Assembly: GCA_031272705.1 (NCBI GenBank) | Contig: JAISTG010000109.1 | Location: 1 to 32,386, forward strand | Source of the DNA: Bacteroidales bacterium | GTDB lineage: Bacteria > Bacteroidota > Bacteroidia > Bacteroidales > P3 | Direction of reading: 5' to 3' | Length of the DNA: 32,386 nt | In this document: positions 1-8,204 of the stretch, piece after piece | Layout: each line of letters opens with the position of its first letter | How positions within the stretch are numbered: position 1 is the first letter of the stretch | Made by a program: the position numbers and the translations under genes | Notes under the pieces: generated by a model | Database searches by the model: none | Seen by the model: only the letters and a program-made list of their open reading frames with translations | Told to the model about the DNA's origin: nothing

Positions 1-776
1 AACCCTATGTTTATAAACTGCTTTTGCCCCTCAATTTCTATTTGCTTTTTTATTACTTTACTTCTTAAATCACTGTTAAGAGCATCTTTTATTGCGTTTT
101 TACGTATGTTCAACTCTGCTATTTTTCTACCTTCTTCTCCTGCATATTTAAGCCAGGACGCCTCGTTGGTAAAAATCTTTCCTGTTATTGCGGGGTTGCC
201 TTCCAGTCCTTTTGATGGCGGCACTATTTTATCCGGGAGGTTTGTAACAGGCTTTGCTGTGGCTATCCAGTCGCACTTGCAGTTCCATAGGTTACCCGGA
301 AAGTTCTCCTGCCAAAACGTATCATCAACAGGACGCACAACGTAGTAATAAGGTATGTGAGCCTCACGTGGATGGAGAGCGGAGGACGGCAGCCATTCTA
401 TATTCGGCATCGTGTCTTTGTGCTGCAAAAAGTAAGCGAACTGCTTACCCGACCTTGCTTTGTTTATCACCGAAGCGTATTCCGTATTGAGATATGAGTT
501 CATTTTTTGCACGATAGCCTTCTGTTCTTTCAGGTCCGCAGTGCTGTTAATAAGTTCTGTGGCTACCTGTGCTTTACATTCGGCAAAGATATGTACGTTC
601 GCCGTCAGGCGTTGCTGAATATCAAAGTATTTGTCTCCCGGATTAGGCGAACGATAAACGTTGTCTATAGCCTGTGTCAGCCTTTTGGAGTACTTTTGAT
701 ATAGTTCCTGTTGTGAAGGCGGCTGCCATTGTTTTGCAGCAGTTGGTATCCCCTCTATTTGTAGAGGGGTTTGGCG
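1..776 (-). CDS. Phage MuF-like minor head protein, C-terminus cut by window edge; expressed by -1 frameshift from portal
   Basis: An uninterrupted minus-strand frame of 258 codons runs from just after the portal frameshift site to the left edge. The conserved MuF (Mu gpF / SPP1 gp7) core is visible around 270-390: a Ser-Ala-x-His-x-x-Glu-Ala-His stretch, then DDTFW, then FPGNLWNCKCDW, the family's usual D-P-F-W ... P-x-N-x-W-N-C-x-C signature. MuF proteins are minor capsid components bound to the portal that help procapsid assembly and DNA entry. The frame has no ATG, GTG or TTG for about 80 codons on either side of the portal stop, and the preceding in-frame stop lies inside the portal gene. 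It is therefore probably made as a portal-MuF fusion through the TTTTTTC site at 776-782. The true C-terminus lies outside the window. Confidence 0.85.
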
Positions 777-782
777 AAAAAA
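750..782 (-). promoter_or_regulatory. Predicted -1 programmed ribosomal frameshift signal at portal 3' end
   Basis: On the minus strand the portal codons GAT TTT TTC contain the heptamer T TTT TTC (782-776) in the correct zero frame for tandem -1 slippage. After a 6-nt spacer (GCCAAA) comes a perfect 8-bp hairpin, CCCCTCTA-CAAA-TAGAGGGG (769-750). The portal stop TAG (757-755) lies in the 3' arm of the stem. A -1 slip leads directly into the startless MuF frame. Heptamer, spacer and stem all fit canonical bacterial and phage -1 frameshift sites. The efficiency cannot be judged from sequence. Confidence 0.8.
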
Positions 783-2017
783 TCTTTTAAGAGGGCTTTT
801 ACATTGGTATTGGCTGGTTCTGTCGCCGGCTGCGGTATCATAGTCTTTTTTAATTCCTCATAGTTTTCTGGCTTAGGTATATCAAATTCTTCATAAAATA
901 TGTTATCTCCGACAGGAACAATGCGAGCAATGCCGCTCAAAACTTCGTATTTTGTTTTCAATGCGTTCCAGTCCTGTGCCTCACTTTCAAACCATATCTC
1001 GCCACCTTGCACGTTAAATCCGAACCTTTTAAGTATGGCTTTGAACTGCCCATTAAGGATTGAGAGGATAAGCCTTTGGTCTGATTGTATCTTTTGACGC
1101 TCTACCTCTAAATGTATCTGCCCGAGTGATTGCGATCCTACGGAACCCTGCTCGGTAGTCAGCGTATTGCCAACTATAGTCTTTGAAATTGATGCATTAC
1201 AAAAATCCGCTAAATTTTTGAATATGCTACCGTCCGATGCGTTGTTGCCATCAACAAGGTTAAGTTCTGAGTTTTTTGGGTGAGCGATGGTTTTTTTGCC
1301 TCCGCCTGTTTGGAGGAGAGTTACCATCTTATTTATTGTTTCTTGGTCATAATCATCATACGTTATCTCTGCAAGCGGCATACCAAAGACTTCGGCGAAC
1401 TCGCTCCAGTCGCTCACGTTACCTGTTTTGAGAATGACATACTTTGCAGCCTTAAAGAACAGCCCTTTGTCTTTTGCATCGCCAACCCACAACATATAAT
1501 TTGATAGCGGCGGTTCCTTAAAAAGAAAGTCTTTTGTTGCTTGGTTTTGGTCTTTGGATACGCATTCAAAACCTATTTCAGGGTGAACGTGTTTTCTATT
1601 TATTAGATTAAAATCAATAGAATATTGCTCAAATTCTTCATTGTAGTATATATTATGAATTTGTATTAACGAATAGCCATATGCGACGGCGTTATGAATT
1701 TCTTTTACTAGCAAATTCATATCCGGTGAATTTAAAAGTTTGTTCAGTTCTTCGTCGTCTTTGCCGTCTTTTTTGAACAATAGGTTTTTGTTAAGAATAG
1801 AGTCCCGTCTCTTCCCCCAGGTAGCCTCTATCTGTTCGTCTAATTCCACAAAATCTAACAGGTCATATAGTTTAACTCTGTTTGGATTGGTAAGGCTGTT
1901 AAAAGCATCCAACGCTTCCTTCCAAGTCTTCAGTTCCATCGTTGGACGGCGAACTTGCGTGATGTTTATATTTGTAGTTTTTACCGTTGTTTCCTTGCCT
2001 TTCGTTATTTTTGCCAT
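755..2017 (-). CDS. Phage portal protein, DUF935 (Mu gp29-like)
   Basis: Forms the dodecameric portal ring at the capsid vertex through which DNA is packaged and to which the tail attaches. The 420-residue protein fits the DUF935 family: a W-S-E-F-A-E-V-F-G-M-P segment in the centre, then a glycine-rich turn, and NASISKTIVGNTLTTEQGS with GSQSLGQIHLEV following. It starts one base after the DUF1320 connector ends and shares the late transcript. The last six codons after the slippery site (AKPLYK) form the short, unfused version. A -1 shift at residues 413-414 would give a portal-MuF fusion. In Mu this gene lies upstream of protease and capsid; here it sits after the lysis genes. Confidence 0.9.
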   Translation of the reverse strand: MAKITKGKETTVKTTNINITQVRRPTMELKTWKEALDAFNSLTNPNRVKLYDLLDFVELDEQIEATWGKRRDSILNKNLLFKKDGKDDEELNKLLNSPDMNLLVKEIHNAVAYGYSLIQIHNIYYNEEFEQYSIDFNLINRKHVHPEIGFECVSKDQNQATKDFLFKEPPLSNYMLWVGDAKDKGLFFKAAKYVILKTGNVSDWSEFAEVFGMPLAEITYDDYDQETINKMVTLLQTGGGKKTIAHPKNSELNLVDGNNASDGSIFKNLADFCNASISKTIVGNTLTTEQGSVGSQSLGQIHLEVERQKIQSDQRLILSILNGQFKAILKRFGFNVQGGEIWFESEAQDWNALKTKYEVLSGIARIVPVGDNIFYEEFDIPKPENYEELKKTMIPQPATEPANTNVKALLKDFFAKPLYK

Positions 2018-2018
2018 T

Positions 2019-2435
2019 TTAATCTCCGTTATTTCGTTTAGTATTTGACTCGCCTATTACTATATATGAGCCTCCGCCTGTGTCTGTCTCATTGACTTCC
2101 AAGCCTGCTAAGTCTGCTTTTTTATTATACACCTGTTCCAAAAATCTGCGCGCATCTTCATAACGAAGGCGACGTGTATCGTTCATTTGAGACGGATGTG
2201 CAATAGTGTAGATATTGTATAAGGCTATGTCTCTTATGATTTTAACGAGATAGGCGTTGCGGTTTTCACCTGTTTTTGCATATTCGCTATCCATATTATA
2301 CCGTCGGGCGAGGAATGATTTGGCTTCGCCCATTGCGTCCTCTATTGCTCGCAGAGCATTAGCCTCGTGTCGTTGCAATACAAGCAAATCTTCTTCGTAA
2401 GCACCATTAATCAAATCTGCATATTCCAAATACAT
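2019..2435 (-). CDS. Head-tail connector / DUF1320-like (Mu gp36-like) protein
   Basis: A 138-residue protein beginning MYLEYADLINGAYEEDLL and followed by a helical region with FLARRYNMDSEY and the segment DIALYNIYTIAHPSQMNDTRRLRYEDA. These match the usual pattern of phage DUF1320 / Mu gp36-type head completion proteins, which plug the portal and bridge to the tail. The C-terminal glycine-rich tail (TGGGSYIVIGES) is also common there. It is placed directly before the portal gene with a one-base gap, consistent with a neck protein. Assignment is by recalled family pattern, not by search. Confidence 0.7.
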   Translation of the reverse strand: MYLEYADLINGAYEEDLLVLQRHEANALRAIEDAMGEAKSFLARRYNMDSEYAKTGENRNAYLVKIIRDIALYNIYTIAHPSQMNDTRRLRYEDARRFLEQVYNKKADLAGLEVNETDTGGGSYIVIGESNTKRNNGD

Positions 2436-2438
2436 AAT

Positions 2439-2846
2439 CTATCCTTTTAATTTCCGTTTAATAATTATTGCAACGCCGATTAAAATCACCGCTGCTGCAA
2501 GTATTTTACCCAGAACTATCCAGAAGTTCTGCATTGATGTAAGTTGCTTCTCAACGTATTCAGTCTTATATCTGTCTATGCTGTCGTACATAATCAGCGT
2601 GTCGTGCCTGTCTCGCCACATAATCAGCGTGTCATAATGATTTTTTTCCATAATTATTGTGTCGCCGTTTATGTAAATAAGCCTGTCGTTATAGATTGTA
2701 TGCAATAAGCTGTCGTGCTTCACGCTCACGTTCTGCTCGCTGTGCGTACTGTTGTCCGTCTGCGATGTAGATTGTTTAACTGACCGGCAACCACAAATAA
2801 TAATAGATATTGTGAATAATATAACTAAATATTTATTTCTGCTCAT
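2439..2846 (-). CDS. Probable unimolecular spanin (OM lipoprotein with C-terminal TM anchor)
   Basis: A 135-residue protein with an N-terminal lipoprotein signal (MSRNKYLVILFTISIIICGC, acylated Cys about residue 20) and a single C-terminal hydrophobic segment (about 109-129) ending KRKLKG. A protein tethered to the outer membrane at one end and the inner membrane at the other is the defining layout of unimolecular spanins, which fuse the two membranes in the last lysis step. The periplasmic part carries three DT(I/L)IM motifs 10 residues apart (62, 72, 82), suggesting a repeated beta structure. It follows the endolysin and a membrane/coiled-coil gene and overlaps the latter by 14 bases, so the three look like a lysis cassette. 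Function is inferred from topology and position. Confidence 0.7.
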   Translation of the reverse strand: MSRNKYLVILFTISIIICGCRSVKQSTSQTDNSTHSEQNVSVKHDSLLHTIYNDRLIYINGDTIIMEKNHYDTLIMWRDRHDTLIMYDSIDRYKTEYVEKQLTSMQNFWIVLGKILAAAVILIGVAIIIKRKLKG

Positions 2847-3162
2847 TTTTCATAAAGATATTAAGTTTTTTAGTCAGGCAATCTACCTTCTTTTCCAAAG
2901 CATCAATCTTCGTAAGAAGTTCAGTTCTCTCGCTCATTAATTTGATGTTTTTATTCTGCTCTGAAAGATATTTATCCACAATTTCTCTATTTTGAGACAT
3001 AAGCGAAGTTATTTGCTCTACCATTGCTCCGATATTCTGTATGTCGCTATTCTCGGCTTCTGCCTTAGCCTTGCGGCGATTATAACGCAGCGACACAAGC
3101 GTTGCCACGCCTCCACCTACAACAAAACCCATTATATCTCTTAATATATCTATCATATCCAT
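2833..3162 (-). CDS. Small membrane/coiled-coil protein of the lysis cassette (holin candidate)
   Basis: A 109-residue protein with one hydrophobic segment near the N-terminus (about residues 8-26, IMGFVVGGGVATLVSL), a basic stop-transfer stretch (RYNRRKAKAE) and a long heptad-rich helix with many Lys and Glu residues. The position between the endolysin and the spanin candidate, in the same operon, suggests a holin or holin-associated role. A single TM with a large cytoplasmic coiled coil is not a textbook holin, so the function remains open. It overlaps the next gene by 14 bases. Confidence 0.6.
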   Translation of the reverse strand: MDMIDILRDIMGFVVGGGVATLVSLRYNRRKAKAEAENSDIQNIGAMVEQITSLMSQNREIVDKYLSEQNKNIKLMSERTELLTKIDALEKKVDCLTKKLNIFMKNEQK

Positions 3163-3163
3163 T

Positions 3164-3553
3164 TTATCTAATTCTTAATTCTTGTTTCCGATTGATTCCA
3201 AATTTGTAAGACACATGAACCCACGCAGGCTGCTGGTCGTTGCCTTTTTCCCAAATTAGTTGGTCATATTTTCCCAGTCTTTTTATCGTTGTGTAGAGTT
3301 TAGCGTTATCGTTGCATACTAGGTCTGCTGCTTCGCCTCTACAGTGCTGCGAGGTAACAACACCGCCTACCTTCTTATTGACCTCTTGCGTGCGGAACCC
3401 GGACGTTACCGTTATCGGCATTCCCAGTGCCTCACGCACAGGGTCTAATACCTCGTTTATGAGGTATTCAAGCCTTTGCAACTCTATCTCATTCGGCTCA
3501 TTTTTTAAGCCTGTGTTCGTTTTTGTCAGTTCTTTTATTGTGAAGTATTTCAT
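3164..3553 (-). CDS. Phage endolysin, peptidase M15 family (zinc carboxypeptidase-like)
   Basis: Predicted to cleave the peptide part of peptidoglycan at host lysis. The 129-residue protein is a single M15_3 domain: SxHxxGxAxD at residues 68-77 (S68, H70, G73, A75, D77) and WVH at 111-113 give the zinc ligands His70, Asp77 and His113, and the upstream TSGFRT motif (50-55) is also typical. There is no signal peptide, so it would need a holin for export. It sits between the tail fibre genes and the membrane/spanin genes, one base from the next gene. Confidence 0.88.
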   Translation of the reverse strand: MKYFTIKELTKTNTGLKNEPNEIELQRLEYLINEVLDPVREALGMPITVTSGFRTQEVNKKVGGVVTSQHCRGEAADLVCNDNAKLYTTIKRLGKYDQLIWEKGNDQQPAWVHVSYKFGINRKQELRIR

Positions 3554-3560
3554 ATTATTA

Positions 3561-4538
3561 TTATTGAATTACGTTACTTACTATGCCTTTCCATGTTACT
3601 CCCGTAAGAGTTTTTGAAACCTGAGAAAAGTTTATTCCGTTGTAAGAAACTAATATCTCGTCGTCTTGCATGCATATATATTTTTCGCCGTCCCAAAAAG
3701 GAATGAGCCATTTTTTAATCAGCGGCAGCGATACCGTTGTCCAGTTAATCCCATCTGTTGATGTGTAGAAGGTGTTAAACTGGTGGTCGGTTTGCGAAAG
3801 CCAAAACCTGTCGCCTGAAAAACCATATATAACGCCTCCGTAATAAAATACAGGCGTATTTTGATATTGCGTTAAGGTACCATCTTCCTCCTCTATTGTG
3901 TAATATACGGGATTGTTCCAAGAATTTAGCCATAGCAGCTTTCTGCCGGAAGCAAAGTTGCAGACAATAGGAATGCCATTTATTATCTGCGGCGAAGCAA
4001 CAACATCGTTTAATGCAAGGTCTGTTAATTCTTTCTGACTATTACCATCGGGTGTGTCAAATCTATATTTTCCCGCAAAATATATAAGGTTTCTGCCTAT
4101 CAGTGATGAATTATTTTGTGTCCAAATTACGCCGTCTTTTGAATACCCATATATATATCCGCCTGTCGCACAAACTAAATATTTGACGCCTATATCATAA
4201 TTATCACATAAATTCATAAACTCATTATAAGCAAATCGCCTGTAATTAAATTGCTTTGCTTGCCAAGATACATACGTGGAATTAGCGAGATTTATTACAA
4301 ACTTATTTTTGAAGCAAAAAACTGCGGACACGCTTTCAGCAGGTATGTTATGCTGCACCTGTTGCCACGTTATTCCGTCAGCTGACTTAATAATTACGAC
4401 GTTGCCTGCGGTATCATTGCCTACTGCCAAATATATCGGCTCGTTGAATAGAAGTTGGCTATTCAAAAAAGCATTAACTTTTTGCCCGGCTAAAAAAGCC
4501 CCTTTTACTTTCTTTCCGTCTATGTAAATTCCTGCCAT
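3561..4538 (-). CDS. Tail tip / receptor-binding protein with SxDGxxW repeats
   Basis: A 325-residue protein at the end of the tail module. Its N-terminus (MAGIYIDGKKVKGAFLAGQK) looks like a short attachment segment. The rest carries repeats of the type S-x-D-G-x-x-W: KSADGITW, SKDGVIWT, STDGINWT and a degenerate SYNGINF. They are spaced roughly like blades of a BNR-type beta-propeller. Position directly before the endolysin and after two fibre-like proteins suggests the distal, host-recognising fibre protein. No reverse transcriptase or template repeat is visible in the window, so there is no sign of diversity generation. The exact function is inferred. Confidence 0.6.
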   Translation of the reverse strand: MAGIYIDGKKVKGAFLAGQKVNAFLNSQLLFNEPIYLAVGNDTAGNVVIIKSADGITWQQVQHNIPAESVSAVFCFKNKFVINLANSTYVSWQAKQFNYRRFAYNEFMNLCDNYDIGVKYLVCATGGYIYGYSKDGVIWTQNNSSLIGRNLIYFAGKYRFDTPDGNSQKELTDLALNDVVASPQIINGIPIVCNFASGRKLLWLNSWNNPVYYTIEEEDGTLTQYQNTPVFYYGGVIYGFSGDRFWLSQTDHQFNTFYTSTDGINWTTVSLPLIKKWLIPFWDGEKYICMQDDEILVSYNGINFSQVSKTLTGVTWKGIVSNVIQ

Positions 4539-4542
4539 ATTA

Positions 4543-5559
4543 TTACGTGTAAATTGTTAGTATTGTCGGATTTGCACCTGAATACTCATATGCGTCTGCC
4601 TCGTTCGTCTGTTCGGTGTTAAGCCCTATTAATTGTTCCGTCTTTGCCAAAGCGTTATTAGCAGCGGTTTTGACCGATTGAAATCCTATCACACGAGCAA
4701 TGCCGGGAGTATCAAACGTTAATCCGCCGTCATTTGTAGAAGTATCCGCTTGCCCGGACACGATACCTTGAGACACGTTAGTTGCAGCAGACACGTAGGA
4801 TGAGCCTTTTAGAACCCAGATAAACACAGCAGGATTAGTGTCGGGCGTGTTGCTTAAAGCCCACTCGTCCGTTCCTTTGCCCGGGTCTGTTGCGTCGTAA
4901 GTATTTACAACACGAGTTGAATTAAAGATTTCCGATGCCGTGTGCGTTGTGCCGTTTATAACATAAGTGGATTGTGCGGGCGACGATTCATTTAAAGTCC
5001 ATGTTCCTCCGCTTCCCCATATGTCCTCACAGGCGTAGCGTGTAAGGTCTTCTTGCGTTGGTGTAGCACTGCCGAAGTCTCTACCTGTCAAATAACCTCC
5101 TTTACCTTCGCTTGCATCTACCCTGTTTGTAAGCGTAGCGACAGTTGATTGCAATGTAGTTATTAACTCATTTAACATATATGTTACATGTGAGGAAGGA
5201 ACTGCTTTATCATCATCATCATTTATATTTTGTGAAATTTGATATTTATCTATCTTACTTCCTTCAACATCTAATATCCGCTGCATAAATGGAAATTCAA
5301 GCTGCACATTGTTGCTGCCCCCAGTGTTATTGTTTTTTATAGTAAAAGTCAATAACGGATTGTCTAAATTGCTCGTATCTATAGAAATAGAGGTAATGCT
5401 TACAGGCAGGTTGGCTTTCGCTATGCTTGCGTTGCTTGTATCTTGTAAATAGTTAAGTATTGCGAGCATTGCGTCTGCAATGCGAACCTTCGTATTGCCG
5501 GCAGGGTCCGTCTCAGTTCTCACCTCATTTATCAGAGGTATAATTTCTTCATATGCCAT
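4543..5559 (-). CDS. Tail fibre / baseplate-associated structural protein
   Basis: A 338-residue protein starting MAYEEIIPLINEVRTETD, with an Asn/Thr/Ser-rich body, a helical stretch (TLQSTVATLTNRVDASEG) that could trimerise, and a middle segment (EDLTRYACEDIWGSGG followed by WTLNES) seen in fibre proteins of Bacteroidetes phages. It lies between a baseplate-proximal protein and the SxDGxxW protein, with gaps of 2-4 bases, so all are co-translated. It probably forms the shaft of the tail fibre. No enzymatic motif is recognised. Confidence 0.6.
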   Translation of the reverse strand: MAYEEIIPLINEVRTETDPAGNTKVRIADAMLAILNYLQDTSNASIAKANLPVSITSISIDTSNLDNPLLTFTIKNNNTGGSNNVQLEFPFMQRILDVEGSKIDKYQISQNINDDDDKAVPSSHVTYMLNELITTLQSTVATLTNRVDASEGKGGYLTGRDFGSATPTQEDLTRYACEDIWGSGGTWTLNESSPAQSTYVINGTTHTASEIFNSTRVVNTYDATDPGKGTDEWALSNTPDTNPAVFIWVLKGSSYVSAATNVSQGIVSGQADTSTNDGGLTFDTPGIARVIGFQSVKTAANNALAKTEQLIGLNTEQTNEADAYEYSGANPTILTIYT

Positions 5560-5561
5560 AA

Positions 5562-6416
5562 TTAGAGGTTGTTATAGGTTATGTTTATTGGTACTCGGAT
5601 TGATTTTGAAACTAAATTTTCGCCACCAGGAATGCGAACATATAATGTGCCATTCTCCTTAACACTTACTTGATAGTAAGCAAAATTATTTATTGCGTTA
5701 TCATTAATTATTGCTTGCGAAACTGCTTTTGCACCATCATTTGGTGTGAGTAGCATTCCCGATTCAATACCGGGATCGTCAATTAACAAGATTTCATTGT
5801 GAGAGCCGCCATCTGTGAGGTCAGCAACGGGTAAGTCAATCACATTAGCTTGCTGATTGTTAGCATCACTAACAAGTTTTACTAAACCTCTAACATTTAC
5901 TGTGCCTCTATTGTATATAACTACTAAATCAGTAGTTACAGCAATGCTGCCTGTTGATGTAGTAATAGTGCTTGTTGTTGCTATGTTCCATTTTTTACGA
6001 ATATCTAACAATGACGCTTCTTTGAAGTTACTTGCATTGGCTTCTACAGAATCCGATGGAATATACATTGATGCTGTACGCACTGTATAGACAGGCAAAG
6101 TCTCGCCTGTCTGATAGACCCCCATTACAGCAGTCTCGCTGAAATCTATCTTAAATTCGTTCCATTCGTGATTGCCCGGAATAAGTGCAGTTGCAGGAAC
6201 ATACCATATGTCTCCATCGTGCATAATATACCCCCCGAGATACTTTGTGGCTCCGCCTATTTTTTGAACGCCAAAAGGCGATAAAACCACGTCCTCAAAG
6301 CCATAGAGCGACCTTGCTATCTGCAAAAAATGCTCTTTTATATGCTGCATAAATTGCAACTCCTGCCCATCGGCAGGAAAGCCTTTGTCTAAATTGTCTA
6401 ATTTTATATCATTCAT
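5562..6416 (-). CDS. Tail fibre base / tail structural protein, unknown family
   Basis: A 284-residue protein. The N-terminus (MNDIKLDNLDKGFPADGQEL, then FMQHIKEHFLQIARSLYG) is typical of a helical attachment domain in phage tail proteins. The remainder is beta-rich with IGGATKYLGGYIMHDGDIWYV and many Thr/Ser/Asn residues. It overlaps the upstream gp48-like gene by 8 bases and precedes the fibre gene, which suggests it joins the baseplate to the fibre. I do not recognise a named family. Confidence 0.55.
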   Translation of the reverse strand: MNDIKLDNLDKGFPADGQELQFMQHIKEHFLQIARSLYGFEDVVLSPFGVQKIGGATKYLGGYIMHDGDIWYVPATALIPGNHEWNEFKIDFSETAVMGVYQTGETLPVYTVRTASMYIPSDSVEANASNFKEASLLDIRKKWNIATTSTITTSTGSIAVTTDLVVIYNRGTVNVRGLVKLVSDANNQQANVIDLPVADLTDGGSHNEILLIDDPGIESGMLLTPNDGAKAVSQAIINDNAINNFAYYQVSVKENGTLYVRIPGGENLVSKSIRVPINITYNNL

Positions 6417-6861
6417 AACTTATTGTGTATTTTTTACCTACTAATTTATATTTATCTATTGTTCCTCGTATTTGTTCCTCCTGAGACTCAACACTCGACG
6501 GGCAGAATACAATGAAATCAGTATCATACCCTAATTTTCTTTCCTTCCAATAAAATGTGTTTTTGTGGAACCACTGCTTATTGTCTGTTGCACGGAAGTA
6601 GAAGTTGCCTCTTACTCGCTCGGCATCGCCGATATGTATCCTTTTTGCTGCAGGATCAAAAAGTTTGTTCAATGCTGCCTCTAATGAGAACACCTGCGGT
6701 GTGATGGACATTTCCCATTTCTGCATATCCTTCCAATCAGTGACTGCTTGTAATAGATAGTTAAACATCGTTCCAACGCTAATTAAAAAGGATTTTAATA
6801 ACGTTTTTCTATTCCTCAACGGAAGACATTCTATCATTAGTTTTCTAAAATCAACTCGCAT
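6409..6861 (-). CDS. Baseplate protein following J-like protein (gpI / Mu gp48-like by position)
   Basis: A 150-residue protein encoded immediately after the baseplate J-like gene (11-base overlap) and before the fibre genes (8-base overlap). In Mu- and P2-type phages this slot holds gp48/gpI, which links the wedge to tail fibres. Visible features are a basic N-terminus, a hydrophobic helix around residues 22-40 (LLKSFLISVGTMFNYLLQAV) and a C-terminal domain with aromatic residues. Sequence similarity to gpI is not obvious to me; the call is mainly positional. Confidence 0.5.
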   Translation of the reverse strand: MRVDFRKLMIECLPLRNRKTLLKSFLISVGTMFNYLLQAVTDWKDMQKWEMSITPQVFSLEAALNKLFDPAAKRIHIGDAERVRGNFYFRATDNKQWFHKNTFYWKERKLGYDTDFIVFCPSSVESQEEQIRGTIDKYKLVGKKYTISYE

Positions 6862-7672
6862 ATGTGTAAGGGATTAAAGTAATAACACTTTCTTCTTCGT
6901 TTAAGCTCATATATCCAGAATCAGGAGTATAAACACTAACTATATTTTGCCAGTCGTTAGTGCCGTATTTGCTAGCTGCCGAAAGCACCTCTACGACCTT
7001 AACATTAGGCAAAGTCTGCAGCCTGTCTGTTAATGCCATATTTGAATATAATCCGTCAAAAGGCATTGATTGCAAATATTCATTTATCACTTCCTTTATT
7101 GTGTCCGCAGTGATTGGCTGCAACGGGTCGTAATGAATAAGCAAATCACACTTAAACTCGTCTGCCTGGCGACTTACTATTTCATAATAAACACCGGCAT
7201 CCTTAATTCTGTTAATATACGTTTGCAGTCTGTTTAACTCGTCCTGTGTTAATGCCTCTGGGAGATTACTTACTTGCTTTGCTACTTTGATATACAGATA
7301 CCCTTGCCTCTCAACAAGTGAGCAATACTTTACTATCTGATTAGCCTCTACTATCGGGTCATAAATGTCGCTGTCCTGCGGCAGCAGGTCATTGTATTGG
7401 AAAGCCTTTATTTTCCCAATATACCAAGCAATAGTATGAGGATGTAAGGCTGCTACCGTTGTCTCTATGTCAGATTTAAATACATCTAAAACTAATTCCA
7501 AAAATAATACGGCATAAGCCTGTATTGAAAGAAATATGTTTTCAACGCTTACAGGACGGAAACGACCGTCAAAGGTATCGCTTGGCTGAATGTTATACCT
7601 TTCAACAATGTCTGCCCGCTGCATCCACATTGATGTCATTTCCTGCCTTATATTATCATAACTCCTTGCCAT
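6851..7672 (-). CDS. Baseplate assembly protein J-like (Mu gp47 / gpJ family)
   Basis: A 273-residue protein with the order of elements seen in short baseplate J proteins: an N-terminal region (SFDGRFRPVSVENIFLSIQA-type segment near residues 33-55), a central beta domain, and a C-terminal part with VNEYLQSMPFDGLYSNMALTDR-type helix and PNVKVVEVLSAASKYG. J-like proteins build the baseplate wedge with gp46/W. It overlaps its upstream neighbour by one base and its downstream neighbour by 11. The presence of J, W, spike, tube and sheath genes shows that the phage has a contractile tail. Confidence 0.65.
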   Translation of the reverse strand: MARSYDNIRQEMTSMWMQRADIVERYNIQPSDTFDGRFRPVSVENIFLSIQAYAVLFLELVLDVFKSDIETTVAALHPHTIAWYIGKIKAFQYNDLLPQDSDIYDPIVEANQIVKYCSLVERQGYLYIKVAKQVSNLPEALTQDELNRLQTYINRIKDAGVYYEIVSRQADEFKCDLLIHYDPLQPITADTIKEVINEYLQSMPFDGLYSNMALTDRLQTLPNVKVVEVLSAASKYGTNDWQNIVSVYTPDSGYMSLNEEESVITLIPYTYAS

Positions 7673-7920
7673 TATTCAAACGTATAATCAAATGTTTCGT
7701 CAAAAATCCTGTCATAATCTAACTGTCCTGTCATTGCCGTTGCACAGGCAAAATTATATTCATTGGGGCTGTCTGCTCGCAAAACCTGCCCGCTTACTAT
7801 ATCATCCGTTAATGACATTCCGTTAGTTATCGCTAACTCTAATGCCCGGCTTATATCTCCAAAAGCCTGTAATGCCACATCAAGCAGACTCTGACCGTCT
7901 TGTACTGTTATATTTATCAT
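7672..7920 (-). CDS. Small LysM-like tail/baseplate protein
   Basis: An 82-residue protein whose N-terminal half (VQDGQSLLDVALQAFGD, then LELAITNGMSLTDDIVSGQ) has the spacing of a LysM-like fold: a glycine-containing start, a helix, LA-x-x-NG, and a final G-Q-x-L. Small LysM proteins of this type (gpX-like) are found in baseplates of contractile tails. It overlaps the gp46-like gene by 4 bases and the J-like gene by 1, so translation is probably coupled. Confidence 0.6.
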   Translation of the reverse strand: MINITVQDGQSLLDVALQAFGDISRALELAITNGMSLTDDIVSGQVLRADSPNEYNFACATAMTGQLDYDRIFDETFDYTFE

Positions 7921-8204
7921 TCCAATTCAACTTTTACTCCGTTAATATCAACATTTATACTCTTATAACTTATATTATTCCTTTTCAAATCCTCAATTAG
8001 CCGCACTTTAAAAGAATTATAAGCATTCGCTGGTCCGCCTACTATTGAATATATTCCACAACCGGACAGCGGGGCTGTTTTAATCTCTCCTTTTGACGCA
8101 ACAACTATACGTTCTACCATATCCGCTGTGCAGTCTCCAGTGGCTATTTCGCCATTCTCAATCAATAAATCGCCCATATCATCTGTCAAAACTCCGAGTA
8201 TCAT
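7917..8204 (-). CDS. Baseplate wedge protein, gpW/gp25-like (Mu gp46-like)
   Basis: A 95-residue protein starting MILGVLTDDMGDLLIENGEIATGD. The D-x-x-G-D-L-x-x-x-x-G-x-x-x-x-x-x family opening and DMVERIVVASKGEIKTAPLSGCG match gp46-like wedge proteins. The C-terminus NISYKSINVDINGVKVELE fits the final beta strands of the fold. It lies between the spike and J-like genes, the conserved W-J neighbourhood of contractile phages, with 4-base overlaps on both sides. Confidence 0.68.
   Translation of the reverse strand: MILGVLTDDMGDLLIENGEIATGDCTADMVERIVVASKGEIKTAPLSGCGIYSIVGGPANAYNSFKVRLIEDLKRNNISYKSINVDINGVKVELE

Noticed and set aside
755..2017. Read-through of the portal TAG stop as the way to make MuF
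   Set aside because: The zero frame after TAG does not lead into the MuF frame; only a -1 shift does.
3561..5559. Diversity-generating retroelement target in the fibre genes
   Set aside because: No reverse transcriptase, template repeat or matching variable repeat is visible in the window.
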